Below are positions 1-8,018 of a DNA stretch of 34,316 bases, piece after piece. The stretch covers positions 1-34,316 of the forward strand of contig PKYI01000098.1 in the NCBI GenBank assembly GCA_003133645.1, in the 5' to 3' direction. Every line of letters begins with the position of its first letter. Within the stretch, counting starts at the first letter, position 1. A model generated the notes under the pieces. It worked only from the letters and a program-made list of their open reading frames with translations, was not told the origin of the DNA and ran no database searches. This DNA comes from Acidobacteriota bacterium (GTDB taxonomy: Bacteria; Acidobacteriota; Thermoanaerobaculia; Thermoanaerobaculales; Thermoanaerobaculaceae). The position numbers and the translations under genes were made by a program.

Positions 1-281
1 GCGCCGAGGTTGTAGATCTCGTCCGGGCGCACGACCTTCAACAGCTTGTTGAGCGACGACGCGTCGTTGAGGTCGCCGTACACGAGGTGCAGGCGCACGT
101 CGGGCTCGTGCGGGTCCTGGTAGATGTGGTCGATGCGGGCGGTGTTGAACGACGAGCTGCGCCGCACCATCCCCCACACCTCGTACCCCTTGCCGAGCAG
201 CAGCTCGGCCAGGTACGAACCGTCCTGCCCGGTAATGCCGGTGACGAGTGCGCGCTTCCCGTTCTTGGGGGGCCAGTTCAT
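1..281 (-). CDS. gmd: GDP-mannose 4,6-dehydratase, N-terminal part (runs off the window)
   Basis: The first 93 codons of a short-chain dehydrogenase/reductase are visible. The N-terminus reads [20 protein letters not shown], with the Rossmann motif [13 protein letters not shown] (about residues 14-26), then [14 protein letters not shown] and [11 protein letters not shown], the usual landmarks of Gmd. The enzyme converts GDP-D-mannose to GDP-4-keto-6-deoxy-D-mannose, the substrate of the fucose synthase encoded just upstream at 360-1313, so the two form a GDP-L-fucose branch. The ATG at 281 has GGAG seven bases upstream. The catalytic Tyr/Lys pair lies beyond the window edge, so activity cannot be judged. 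The 78-bp gap to the fucose synthase gene holds a heptad repeat array. Confidence 0.93.
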   Translation of the reverse strand, partial: MNWPPKNGKRALVTGITGQDGSYLAELLLGKGYEVWGMVRRSSSFNTARIDHIYQDPHEPDVRLHLVYGDLNDASSLNKLLKVVRPDEIYNLG

Positions 282-301
282 CGGAACTCCTTGGTTACAG
301 A

Positions 302-343
302 AGTTAAGAGTGAAGAGTTAAGAGTGAAAAGTCAAAGGCGAAA
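302..343. repeat. Heptad tandem array H1 (AGTNAAR)
   Basis: Five consecutive 7-bp units AGTTAAG, AGTGAAG, AGTTAAG, AGTGAAA and AGTCAAA occupy 302-336, followed by a degenerate sixth unit GGCGAAA. Most variation falls at unit position 4, and the first four units alternate T and G there. The tract is strikingly AT-rich compared with its surroundings. It lies between the stop of the fucose synthase gene (360) and the start of gmd (281). On the minus strand the units read CTTNACT. Confidence 0.85.
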
Positions 344-359
344 AAGGTCACGGACTGCG

Positions 360-1313
360 TCAAACTGCTCTGAGGTTGGCGTGGTGGTGGACGAACCACC
401 GGTACGTTGCCTCGATCCCCTCGCGCAGCTCGATGCGGTGCCGCCAACCGAGGGCGTGGAGGCGCGACACGTCGAGGAGCTTGCGCGGCGTGCCGTCGGG
501 CTTGGACGCGTCGAACGTGAGACGCGCCTCGGGGTAGACGATGTCGCGCACCAGCTCGGCCAGCTCGCGGACCGAGAGGTCTTCCCCGGTCCCGACGTTG
601 AGGTGGATGTCCCCGTCGTAGCGCTCCATGATGAACAGGCAGGCGTCGGCGAGGTCGTCCACGTGCAGGAACTCCCGCCGCGGTGCCCCGGTGCCCCAGA
701 TCAGCACGTCCTCGCGCGCCTCGGCCTTGGCGTCGTGGAACTTGCGGATCAGCGCCGGCAGGACGTGCGAGCTCGACAGGTCGAAGTTGTCGCCGGGGCC
801 GTACAGGTTGGTCGGCATGGCGGAGATGAAATCGCACCCGTACTGCCGGCGATATGCCTGGCACAGCTTGATGCCGGCGATCTTGGCCACGGCATACGGC
901 TCGTTGGTCGGCTCGAGCGGTCCGGTCAGGAGGTACTCCTCCTTCATCGGTTGTGGGCACTCGCGCGGGTAGATGCAGGAGCTGCCGAGGTACAGGAGCT
1001 TTGTGACCCCCTCGCGGTACGCCGCGTGCACCACGGTCGCGTGGATCATCAGGTTGTCGTAGATGAACTCGGCGGGGCGCGTCGAGTTGGCGAGGATGCC
1101 GCCGACGGTGCCGGCAACGAGGTAGACGATCTCGGGCCGGTTGGCGCCGAACCACCGGTCCACCGCGGTCTGGTCGCGGAGGTCGAGCTCGGCCCGCGGC
1201 GCAGTGAGCACGTTCGTGAACCCGCCCGCGTGCAGGCGCCGGACGATCGCCGAGCCGACGAGACCGGCATGGCCCGCGACGTAGACCCGTGCGTCCCTGG
1301 CGATCTGCTCCAT
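360..1313 (-). CDS. fcl: GDP-L-fucose synthase (3,5-epimerase/4-reductase)
   Basis: This 317-aa protein is an extended SDR enzyme of the WcaG/Fcl type, close to the usual length of about 310-320. It has the NADP-binding glycine motif [10 protein letters not shown] near the N-terminus, [10 protein letters not shown] with the catalytic serine, and YAVAK with the Tyr/Lys catalytic pair; [10 protein letters not shown] and [14 protein letters not shown] are further family signatures. It makes GDP-L-fucose from the product of the neighbouring Gmd, for fucose-containing surface polysaccharide or O-antigen. I chose the ATG at 1313, which has GGAG seven bases upstream; a TTG at 1316 is also possible. 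A NusG-like regulator lies 99 bp upstream and gmd 78 bp downstream on the same strand. Confidence 0.95.
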   Translation of the reverse strand: MEQIARDARVYVAGHAGLVGSAIVRRLHAGGFTNVLTAPRAELDLRDQTAVDRWFGANRPEIVYLVAGTVGGILANSTRPAEFIYDNLMIHATVVHAAYREGVTKLLYLGSSCIYPRECPQPMKEEYLLTGPLEPTNEPYAVAKIAGIKLCQAYRRQYGCDFISAMPTNLYGPGDNFDLSSSHVLPALIRKFHDAKAEAREDVLIWGTGAPRREFLHVDDLADACLFIMERYDGDIHLNVGTGEDLSVRELAELVRDIVYPEARLTFDASKPDGTPRKLLDVSRLHALGWRHRIELREGIEATYRWFVHHHANLRAV

Positions 1314-1412
1314 CAACGATCTCCGATTGCCGGCCGGCTGTCCGGCGGGTGTTTTGAGAGCGTATCACGCCGGCCCGGGAGGTTGCCCGCCGACGCGGCG
1401 AGTGCACGGCGC

Positions 1413-1937
1413 TCAGCCGGAGCGGATGTGCCGCGCATCGACCTCAACGTGGCGAGGGCCGCCCACCATGGCGAGCAGCAGGCGCACACGGTCCTTCGCC
1501 GGCAGGTAGCGGGTGACGATGCCCTCGACACCACGGAGCGGGCCGTTGACGACGCGAACCCTCGCGCCCGCGGCGGGAGGCTTCCGCGCATCGCCGATCA
1601 CGACATAGCCGCGCTCCCCCTCTCGCTCGCGCAGCGCGGCGAGGAAATCGTCCTCGACCGCAGCCAGGCTGTCGCCGAAGCGAACCACTCCGGCAGCTCC
1701 CGGGCAATAGTGGACCAGCGCATACCGCTCGGCAACGACGCACTGGGCGAAGACGTAGGCGGGGAAGAGCGGGACCGGGCCATGCGGCGCCCGCACGTGC
1801 GGCCGCGGCTCCAACACCCTCGGGCAATAGACGGGAACACCCCTGGCCATGAGCGCCTGCGTCACGGCGCCCTCCTGCTTCGGCTTGGTCCGCACGAGCA
1901 GCCAGACCAACCTGGGGTCATCCGGCGCGATCAGCAT
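1413..1937 (-). CDS. NusG-like specialised antiterminator (RfaH/UpxY/LoaP type)
   Basis: This 174-aa protein has the two-domain NusG architecture. The N-terminal NGN domain starts WLLVRTKPKQEGAVTQALM and includes FPAYVFAQ, typical of NGN proteins; a C-terminal KOW motif reads GARVRVVNGPLRGVEGIV. Housekeeping nusG normally lies with secE and rplK. This copy instead sits directly upstream of GDP-fucose genes, as RfaH/UpxY-type paralogues do when they drive read-through of long polysaccharide operons. That role is inferred from context. I found no ops-like element, and no good Shine-Dalgarno precedes the ATG. The stop of the CDGSH gene lies 31 bp upstream. Confidence 0.85.
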   Translation of the reverse strand: MLIAPDDPRLVWLLVRTKPKQEGAVTQALMARGVPVYCPRVLEPRPHVRAPHGPVPLFPAYVFAQCVVAERYALVHYCPGAAGVVRFGDSLAAVEDDFLAALREREGERGYVVIGDARKPPAAGARVRVVNGPLRGVEGIVTRYLPAKDRVRLLLAMVGGPRHVEVDARHIRSG

Positions 1938-1968
1938 GCGCCCGCGCCGCCCGTCCGCTGACCGCCGA

Positions 1969-2211
1969 TCACGGCAGGGTCTTGTGGGTGCCGTCGCAGC
2001 GCGGCGGGGTGCCGGTGTGCTTGCAGCCGCAGAACGCGACCGTCTGCTTCTCGGCGATCTCTACCTTCATCGGGGTGAAACTCGTGCCCTTGTGTGAGCC
2101 GTCACAGAACGGCTGTCCGGCCGAGCGCCCGCAGCGGCACCAGTAGTAGGTGCCCGGCTCGACCTCGAGAACAAACGGGTGCTTTGCAGCGACCATTGGA
2201 CCTTCGCTCAT
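1969..2211 (-). CDS. Two-cluster CDGSH iron-sulfur domain protein
   Basis: This 80-aa protein has two complete CDGSH motifs. The first is C25-x-C27 with C36-D-G-S-H40; the second is C61-x-C63 with C72-D-G-T-H76. Each three-Cys/one-His set is expected to bind a redox-active [2Fe-2S] cluster, as in mitoNEET relatives and bacterial tandem-CDGSH proteins. The ATG at 2211 is chosen over an upstream GTG at 2217 because GGAGG lies five to six bases before it. The gene follows the TGS GTPase by 24 bp and precedes the NusG-like gene by 31 bp, so the three are probably co-transcribed. Its partner is unknown. Confidence 0.92.
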   Translation of the reverse strand: MSEGPMVAAKHPFVLEVEPGTYYWCRCGRSAGQPFCDGSHKGTSFTPMKVEIAEKQTVAFCGCKHTGTPPRCDGTHKTLP

Positions 2212-2235
2212 GCACACCTCCGCACTGCCATGCTC

Positions 2236-3210
2236 TCACACGTGGAGCTCGACCACGTCGCGGTCGCGCAGCTCGAAGTCGCGGGCAACGCGGTGGCCCT
2301 CGAGCTTGCCGCCCCAGACGCGGGCGAACTGCAGCTTCTCCGCGACCTCGCGGTGGACACGCTCCGCGAAGTCCGCCACGGTGCACCCCTGGGGCAGCAC
2401 GAACGGCTCCGACTTGTCCGCCGGTTTTCCGGGCGGCTTGGAGTACACGCGCACCAGCTGCAGCCGCCGCCAGATCATGACCTTGAGCGCGTCGAGGCCG
2501 GCCCGAGTCGCGATCGAGATCTGCGCCATCGGGTACTCGGACCCGTATAGCTCCCCGAGCACCGCAAGGTCCCCCTCGCGGGCGCGGTCGGTCTTGGTGA
2601 CGACCATGACGGTAGCCAAAGGCGTGTCGCGCGGGTCGGAGTCCTCGGGAAGCTCGCCCACCAGCGGCACCCGGGCCGCGGCCAGCCTCTCGCGCACGAC
2701 CTCCACGTCCTCGGGCAGGTCGGCCGACGTCGGGTCGACGAGGAGCAGCGCCGCGTCGGCGCCGCGCACGACGCCGGGCAGCCACGGGTCCATGTGCTCG
2801 GCGGCGATCGGCGGGAGGTCCACGAGCTGGATGTGAACGTCCTCGAACCCCAGCATCCCCGGCTGCGGCCGCGTGGTCGTGAACGGGTAGTCGGCGACCG
2901 CGGGCTCGGCGTGGGTGAGCGCGGCGAGGAGCGACGACTTGCCGCAGTTGGGGGGGCCGAGCAGCACGATCTGGGCCGCCCCTTCGGCCTCGACCTTGAA
3001 CGAGTGCCCGTGCTTGGCGGTGCGGACCTCATCCTCCTGGCGCAGGCGCGCCAGGCGGCGTTTGAGGTCGGCCTGCATCTTTTCGGTCCCCTTGTGCTTG
3101 GGGATGATCGCCAGCATCTCCTCGAGCGCCGCCCGCCGCTCATCCGGGGAGTGGGCGGCCTTGAACTTCGACTCTGCGACCCGGTACTGGGGCGTGAGGT
3201 TCGCCGGCAT
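2236..3210 (-). CDS. TGS-domain GTPase of the DRG/Obg superfamily
   Basis: The 324-aa protein begins with a Lys/Arg-rich helical region (about residues 10-65) and then a G domain: G1 GPPNCGKS at 85-92, a TTT tract in switch I at 111-113, G3 DLPP at 131-134, and G4 TKTD. A C-terminal TGS-like domain follows (FVLPQGCTVADFAERVH to the VVELHV end). This order matches DRG-type GTPases, which associate with ribosomes or RNA. The G3 box is DLPP instead of the usual DxPG, so hydrolysis geometry may differ. I start at ATG 3210 (MPANLTPQYR); a longer reading would translate the heptad repeat as RTPDP repeats. TACAAT lies nine bases upstream and there is no Shine-Dalgarno, so the mRNA may be nearly leaderless. 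Confidence 0.88.
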   Translation of the reverse strand: MPANLTPQYRVAESKFKAAHSPDERRAALEEMLAIIPKHKGTEKMQADLKRRLARLRQEDEVRTAKHGHSFKVEAEGAAQIVLLGPPNCGKSSLLAALTHAEPAVADYPFTTTRPQPGMLGFEDVHIQLVDLPPIAAEHMDPWLPGVVRGADAALLLVDPTSADLPEDVEVVRERLAAARVPLVGELPEDSDPRDTPLATVMVVTKTDRAREGDLAVLGELYGSEYPMAQISIATRAGLDALKVMIWRRLQLVRVYSKPPGKPADKSEPFVLPQGCTVADFAERVHREVAEKLQFARVWGGKLEGHRVARDFELRDRDVVELHV

Positions 3211-3228
3211 GCGGGGATCATTGTAAAC

Positions 3229-3263
3229 GGGGTCCGGGGTCCGGGGTCCGGGGTCCGGGGTCC
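3229..3263. repeat. Heptad tandem array H2 (GGGGTCC x5, perfect)
   Basis: Five identical copies of GGGGTCC run head to tail from 3229 to 3263, followed by GGGG. The array lies between the divergent GTPase gene (start 3210, minus) and a small membrane gene (start 3362, plus). It begins three bases from a TACAAT hexamer (3220-3225, minus strand), so it occupies the -35 region of the likely GTPase promoter. The same heptamer in opposite orientation occurs at 8019-8046. Confidence 0.95.
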
Positions 3264-3361
3264 GGGGAGGAAAGTCTCCGGTACCAGACCGCATTCCAGA
3301 CCCGCCGCGGCGGATGACCTCAGAGGTCGCGACGACGGCGTCGCACGGTAGACTGCGCAGA

Positions 3362-3709
3362 ATGCACGACCCGTCACGCCACCGAGCGCTGACTCCAATC
3401 GTCGCGGCGGCGCTCGCTCTCGCGTATCCGGTGGCGGTCGCGGCGGGTCCGTGGGCGCTCGCGGGCGTGACGGTCGCCGCCGCCGTTTGCGGGTGCGCGC
3501 TCGCGCTGGCCCGGCGACCCTCGGCCCGTCTGCGCGCCGCCTTCGCGGCGATCGCGGTGTGGCTCGCCGTCGGCCTCGGCGGCGCGTTCCTCCTGCGGGC
3601 TTACGCCATGTGGGGCTTCGCCTGGGTGCTGCTCGTGGTGTATCTGCTCCCGCTCCCGCTCATCCCCCTTCTCTACGCACGGACATTCGACCAAGAGGGC
3701 GGCTCGTGA
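3362..3709 (+). CDS. Small membrane protein coupled to the downstream symporter
   Basis: This 115-aa protein starts MHDPSRHRALTPIVAAALAL and has about three hydrophobic helices (about residues 10-30, 33-50 and 58-108, the last stretch probably two spans). Its stop overlaps the GTG of the symporter gene in a GTGA arrangement, indicating translational coupling. Short membrane proteins often sit before SSS-family symporters (DUF4212, DUF3311 or YhdT-like partners). The WLAVGLGGAFLL to WVLLVVYLLPLPLIPLLYA stretch is loosely like these, but I cannot assign a family. No Shine-Dalgarno precedes the ATG. TAGACT lies seven bases upstream, so the transcript may be leaderless. The role as an accessory subunit is inference. 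Confidence 0.7.
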   Translation: MHDPSRHRALTPIVAAALALAYPVAVAAGPWALAGVTVAAAVCGCALALARRPSARLRAAFAAIAVWLAVGLGGAFLLRAYAMWGFAWVLLVVYLLPLPLIPLLYARTFDQEGGS

Positions 3710-5289
3710 CCGTTCTCGCCCTGATCGCCGTCCTCGCGGGCGCCGTTGCGTGGTGGGGTGCCCGCCGCGTCCGCAACGCCACCGACTATTTCGCCGCCGG
3801 GGGTCAGGCCGGCGCCTGGCTGGTCGGGGTGGCGGGCACGGCGGCGGCCGTCTCCGCGTTCACGTTCGTCGGCGGACCGGGTTTGTTTGCGGTGGTGGGG
3901 GTCGGTTCGCTGTGGATCACCTTCTCCGCCCCCCTCACCGGTGCGCTGCAGTGCTGGGCCGTCGGCGAGCCCACAGTGGCGCTGGCCCGGCGCCACGGGA
4001 TCCTCACGCCGCAGGAGCTGATCGGCGCGAGGTTCGGGCGCGCGGCGCGGGGGATCGGCGCCGCGCTCATCGTGCTCGGTTGCGTCGCCAACCTGGCGGT
4101 GCAGGCGCGGGCCGCGGCGGTGCTCGGCGAGAACTTCCTCAAGGTGCCGGGGGCGCTGGCCGCGGGCGTCGCGCTGCTCGCAACCACCGCGTATACCGCG
4201 CTCGGCGGCATGCGCGCAGGTCTCCTCGCCGACGCCGTGCAGGGCGCGACGATGGCCGTCCTCGCGCTCGCACTCGCCGGCGCGGCGCTCGTTGCGGCGG
4301 GCGGGCCGGCCGCGGCGCTCGCGACCGTGCGGCATGCCGGCCCGGCGCTGCTCGGCAGCTTCGGGACCGTCCCCCCCGCCCGCGCTTTGGCGTGGTACCT
4401 CCTGTTCTGCCTCGGGACGTGCGCCCAACCGCACTACATCCAGAAGTTCTTCTTCTTGCGCTCGCACGAGCAGCTGCGCAAGCTGCCCGGCGTGCTCACG
4501 CTCGCGCTCGCGGTCACGCTCTCGGTCTGGCTGGCCGTCGGTCTCGCCGGCTCGGCGCTCACGGCGCGCGGCACGATCGCGCTCGCACGGCCCGACGACC
4601 TCGCCCCGCGCACGATGGCGCTGCTGGGACCGTGGGCGGAACTGGTCGCCGGCGTCGCCGTGCTGGCGGCGCTGATGTCCACCGCCGCCTCGTTCCTCAA
4701 CCTGGCGGCAGCCGCCGTCACCCGCGACCTCCCCGCCGCGCTGGGCAAGCCGGTGCGCGGCCTGACGGCCGCCCGCGTGACGACCGTCGTCCTCGCGCTC
4801 GTGGCCGCCGGCCTGGGCACGGCCAGCGGGCGCACCGTGGCGCTGCTCGGGATCACGGGGTGGGGGTTCTTCACCGCAGCGTTCCTGCCCGTGTTCACCG
4901 TCGGCCTCGCCTGGAAGGGGGCCGGGCCGCGCGGCGCAGCGTTCGGCATGCTCGCCGGCGCCGCGACCGACGTCGCGCTCGAGTGCGTCCGCTCCCACCT
5001 GCCGGCCGGCCTTGAGCCCGGACTTGCCGGCGCCGCGGTGGGGATGCTCGTCCTCGTCATGGTCTCCGCCCTCCGGAGGCAGCGGGAGGCGCAGGCGGGG
5101 CTGTGGCATGGTGGGGGAAGGAAGGAGTTGAGAACCCATGACGATCCACAAAGCCATCAGCGGCCGATGGCTTGTCCCCCGGCTCGAGCGGGTGCGCGCC
5201 GGGGTGCGGCCGACGACGCTCGCAGAGGTCGAGAGGAAGCGGGACCCGTTCCGCCTGCTCGTGGCGTGCGTGATCTCGCTGCGCACTAA
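3706..5289 (+). CDS. Sodium:solute symporter (SSS family)
   Basis: The 527-aa product starts at a GTG overlapping the previous stop. It has the SSS pattern of about 13 membrane helices, with the early signature RVRNATDYFAAGGQAGAWLV, AAAVSAFTFVGGPGLF in the first transmembrane hairpin, and GWGFFTAAFLPVFTVGLAWK late in the protein. It should couple sodium influx to uptake of an organic acid, amino acid or similar solute; the substrate cannot be read from sequence. After the last helix (ending near VMVSALRRQRE) the frame stays open for about 60 residues of Arg/Pro/Ala-rich sequence, and its final 152 nt overlap the endonuclease III gene. That tail does not look like family sequence, so the true end may be just before 5138 if one base is miscalled. 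Confidence 0.85.
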   Translation: MTVLALIAVLAGAVAWWGARRVRNATDYFAAGGQAGAWLVGVAGTAAAVSAFTFVGGPGLFAVVGVGSLWITFSAPLTGALQCWAVGEPTVALARRHGILTPQELIGARFGRAARGIGAALIVLGCVANLAVQARAAAVLGENFLKVPGALAAGVALLATTAYTALGGMRAGLLADAVQGATMAVLALALAGAALVAAGGPAAALATVRHAGPALLGSFGTVPPARALAWYLLFCLGTCAQPHYIQKFFFLRSHEQLRKLPGVLTLALAVTLSVWLAVGLAGSALTARGTIALARPDDLAPRTMALLGPWAELVAGVAVLAALMSTAASFLNLAAAAVTRDLPAALGKPVRGLTAARVTTVVLALVAAGLGTASGRTVALLGITGWGFFTAAFLPVFTVGLAWKGAGPRGAAFGMLAGAATDVALECVRSHLPAGLEPGLAGAAVGMLVLVMVSALRRQREAQAGLWHGGGRKELRTHDDPQSHQRPMACPPARAGARRGAADDARRGREEAGPVPPARGVRDLAAH

Positions 5290-5800
5290 GGATGCCGTGA
5301 CCGCCGCGGCGAGCGCCCGCCTGTTCGCGGTCGCTGCGACGCCGCATGCGGTGGCGGCGCTCGACGAGGTGCGGATCGTTGAGTTGATCTTTCCGGCCGG
5401 CTTCTACAACATCAAGGCAAGGCAGATCCGGGAGATCGCGCGGCGGATCGTGGCCGAACACGGCGGGCGCGTTCCGGGCGACCGCGACGCGCTGCTCGCT
5501 TTCCCGGGCGTCGGGCGCAAGACCGCGAACCTCGTTCTCGGCCTCGGCTTCGGCGTGCCGGCGATCTGCGTCGACACGCACGTGCACCGGATCTCGAACC
5601 GCCTCGGGTTGGTGCGGACACGGACGCCGGAGCAGACCGAACACGCCCTGGAAGACGTGCTGCCGCAGTGCTACTGGATCGAGATCAACGACCTGCTGGT
5701 GACGTTCGGGCAGCAGATCTGCCAGCCGGTCTCGCCGTGGTGCTCGCGCTGCCCGCTCGCCGCCCGCTGCCCGCGGACCGGCGTGGATCGCAGCCGGTAG
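5138..5800 (+). CDS. nth: Endonuclease III (DNA glycosylase/AP lyase)
   Basis: This 220-aa HhH-GPD protein is a complete base-excision repair enzyme for oxidised pyrimidines. The helix-hairpin-helix reads FPGVGRKTANLVL, with catalytic Lys128, and the catalytic aspartate is Asp146 in VDTHVHRISNRLGL. The C-terminal [4Fe-4S] loop is intact: C195-x6-C202-x2-C205-x5-C211. The ATG at 5138 has AAGGAG about ten bases upstream, slightly far. The 5' end lies inside the open frame of the upstream symporter in a different frame (see the overlap finding). A perfect 15-bp hairpin separates it from the convergent peptidase gene. Confidence 0.96.
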   Translation: MTIHKAISGRWLVPRLERVRAGVRPTTLAEVERKRDPFRLLVACVISLRTKDAVTAAASARLFAVAATPHAVAALDEVRIVELIFPAGFYNIKARQIREIARRIVAEHGGRVPGDRDALLAFPGVGRKTANLVLGLGFGVPAICVDTHVHRISNRLGLVRTRTPEQTEHALEDVLPQCYWIEINDLLVTFGQQICQPVSPWCSRCPLAARCPRTGVDRSR

Positions 5801-5823
5801 GCCGCCTGCCGTTTGTTGGTCGT

Positions 5824-5862
5824 ACGCCACTCCGGCCCGCCAACGGTGGGCCGGAGTGGCGT
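5824..5862. terminator. Bidirectional terminator-type hairpin between nth and the peptidase gene
   Basis: A perfect 15-bp stem pairs 5824-5838 with 5848-5862 around a nine-base loop. It lies between two convergent genes, nth (ending 5800) and the M13 peptidase (ending 5887), where a shared terminator is expected. There is no strong T-run on either side, so termination may be weak or the hairpin may instead protect mRNA 3' ends. Confidence 0.7.
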
Positions 5863-5886
5863 TGCATCAACAACACGACCGAAGCA

Positions 5887-7908
5887 TCACCAGATCCGGC
5901 ACTGCTCGGCACGGACCATCTGGTCGCCCGGCTTGCAGCCGAGCGCGGCCGCGAACGCCGGCATGTTCGACGGCGCCCCGATCGCCCGGAACTGTGCTGC
6001 CGGGTGGGGGTCCACCCGGACTTGCATCTGCTCATACTCGGGACGCGCCGCTCCCGCCCAGACGCGGGCGAACGCCAGGAAGAAGCGCTGGTCCGCCGTG
6101 AGTCCGCCGATCACCGGAGGCTTCGCCCCGGCCAGGCTCGCCTCGTAGGCCATGTGGGCGATGGTCAGCCCGCCGAGGTCCGCGATGCTCTCGCCGAGGA
6201 CGAGCTTGCCGTTCTCGTGCAGGCCGGGCTGCACCTCGTACGCCTCGAACTGCTTCTGCACGCACGCGGCGCGCGCCTCGTAGTTCTTCGCGTCCTCGGC
6301 GGTCCACCACTCCTTGAGGTTCCCCTTGGCGTCGAACTTGCGCCCCTGGTCGTCGAAGCCGTGCGTCATTTCGTGGCCGATCACGGCGCCGATCGCGCCG
6401 TAGTTCACCGCGGCGTCGGCCTTCGGGTCGAAGAACGGCGGCTGCAGGATCCCGGCGGGGAAGACGATCTCGTTGCGCGACGGGCTGTAGTAGGCGTTGA
6501 CGGTGGGCGGCGTCATGCCCCACTCGGCGAGGTCCACCGGCTTGCCCACCTTGTCGATTACGCGGTGGAACTCGAACTCGTTGCCGCGCACCACGTTGTC
6601 GGCGAACGAACCGGCCTTCACATCGTACTTCGCGTAGTCGCGCCAGGTGTCGGGGTAGCCGATCTTCGGGGTGAAGGCGTCCAGTTTGGCGATGGCCGCC
6701 TTCTTCGTCTCGGGCCCCATCCAGTCGAGGGTGGCGATGTCGGCGCGCAGCGCCGCGATGAGGTTGTGCACCAGCTGGTCGGCCTGCTTCTTGGCCTCGG
6801 ACGGGAAGTACTTCTCGACGTACAGGCGGCCGAGTGCGAACCCGAGCTGCCTGTCCGTGGCCCCGACGCAGCGCTTCCACCGCGCCTCGAGCTTCTCGGT
6901 GCCCTGCAGCGCCTTCCCCTGGAACTGGAACTCCTCGTTGACGAACGCCGAGGAGAGGTGCGGCGCCGCGGCGCTCACGAGGTGCCAGCGCAGGTACGTC
7001 TTCCACTGCTCGAGCGGGACCCGCGCCAGCAGGGCGCCGAGGCCGCGGATGAACTCCGGCTGTGCGACGTTGAGGCTGGCGATCGCCGGCGCCTGCTGGA
7101 GGCGGAAGTAGGCCGGCCAGTCGAAGTCGGGCGCCAGCTTGGCGAGCTCGGCCGTGGCGATGCGGTGGTATGTGTTGTCGGGGTTGCGCTGCTCGACCCG
7201 CGACATCGAGATCTTGGCCAGCTCCGTCTCGAGCGCCATGACGGTCGCGGCTTCGGCCTTGGCATGGGCCGCGTCATCGCCGAGCAGGCCCAACATCGCG
7301 GCCACGTGGGCGGCGTACTTCTCGCGGAGCTGCGTGGAGCGGGGGTCGTCCTTGAGGTAGTAGTCGCGGTCGGGTAGCCCCAGCCCGCCCTGCCGCAGCG
7401 AGGCGATCACCTCGTCGCTGTTCTTGCGGTCCTGCTCCGAGCCGAAGCCGAACAGCACCCGGACGCCCTGGCTCTGCAGCCGCGCCATCTCGGCCTGGAG
7501 GTCGGCCACCGATTTGATCGCGTCGATCCGCGCGAGCTCCGGCTCGATCGGCTTCGCGCCCGCCGCTTCGACCGCCTTTTCGTCCATGCACGCGCCCCAG
7601 AAATCGGCGAGCTTGCGGTCGTCGGAGCCGGGGACGAGGTCCTTGCGCGCGGCCAGGGCCTCGAGGATGCCGTGCAGCTTGTCGCGGTTCTCCTCGGCGA
7701 GCACGTTGAACGTGCCCCAGCGCGGGTACTCCGGCGGGATCGGGTGCGCCTTGATCCAGCCGCCGTCGGCGTAGTGGAAGAAGTCGACGCACGCCTTGGC
7801 GCTGGTTTCCATGTCCGCCGGGTTGATGCCGTGGCTCTCCTGCGCCGCCAGCGGCAGGGCGACGGCCGCGACGGCGGCGGCGAGGGTGAGGGTGAGGGAA
7901 CGGTTCAT
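5887..7908 (-). CDS. Secreted M13 family zinc endopeptidase (neprilysin/PepO-like)
   Basis: This 673-aa precursor starts with a Sec signal peptide (MNRSLTLTLAAAVAAVALPL, with cleavage expected near AAQ-ES), so it acts in the periplasm or outside. The zinc site is complete: HEMTH at 512-516 supplies two histidines and the catalytic glutamate, and Glu573 in ESIADLGGLTIA is the third ligand. NAYYSP, the conserved substrate-binding landmark of the family, is also present. The C-terminus CRIW matches the conserved M13 tail. Length is typical of the family (about 670-700). ATG 7908 is preferred over a GTG at 7914 because GGAGG lies five bases before it. The gene stands alone between two terminator hairpins. 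It probably degrades peptides, but the substrate is unknown. Confidence 0.95.
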   Translation of the reverse strand: MNRSLTLTLAAAVAAVALPLAAQESHGINPADMETSAKACVDFFHYADGGWIKAHPIPPEYPRWGTFNVLAEENRDKLHGILEALAARKDLVPGSDDRKLADFWGACMDEKAVEAAGAKPIEPELARIDAIKSVADLQAEMARLQSQGVRVLFGFGSEQDRKNSDEVIASLRQGGLGLPDRDYYLKDDPRSTQLREKYAAHVAAMLGLLGDDAAHAKAEAATVMALETELAKISMSRVEQRNPDNTYHRIATAELAKLAPDFDWPAYFRLQQAPAIASLNVAQPEFIRGLGALLARVPLEQWKTYLRWHLVSAAAPHLSSAFVNEEFQFQGKALQGTEKLEARWKRCVGATDRQLGFALGRLYVEKYFPSEAKKQADQLVHNLIAALRADIATLDWMGPETKKAAIAKLDAFTPKIGYPDTWRDYAKYDVKAGSFADNVVRGNEFEFHRVIDKVGKPVDLAEWGMTPPTVNAYYSPSRNEIVFPAGILQPPFFDPKADAAVNYGAIGAVIGHEMTHGFDDQGRKFDAKGNLKEWWTAEDAKNYEARAACVQKQFEAYEVQPGLHENGKLVLGESIADLGGLTIAHMAYEASLAGAKPPVIGGLTADQRFFLAFARVWAGAARPEYEQMQVRVDPHPAAQFRAIGAPSNMPAFAAALGCKPGDQMVRAEQCRIW

Positions 7909-7972
7909 GACCACCTCCTGACGGCTGGGAATTGTACGCCACCACCGTCAGACGGTCAGGCCCGGGCAAGGA

Positions 7973-7999
7973 AAAGGGCGGAGTCACGCTCCGCCCTTT
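7973..7999. terminator. Intrinsic terminator downstream of mdh-like gene
   Basis: A perfect 11-bp stem (7973-7983 with 7989-7999) with a five-base loop lies between the stop of the malate dehydrogenase-like gene (8052, minus strand) and the start of the peptidase gene (7908). On the minus strand the 3' arm ends in four T residues. On the plus strand it is followed by CGTATTTTCTT. It probably ends transcription of the two dehydrogenase genes. Confidence 0.8.
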
Positions 8000-8018
8000 C
8001 GTATTTTCTTGCTTCTCC

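Noticed and set aside
87-1961. Long plus-strand open frame opposite gmd, fcl and the NusG-like gene
   Set aside because: The opposite strand encodes three proteins with clear motifs; this frame is a codon-position shadow.
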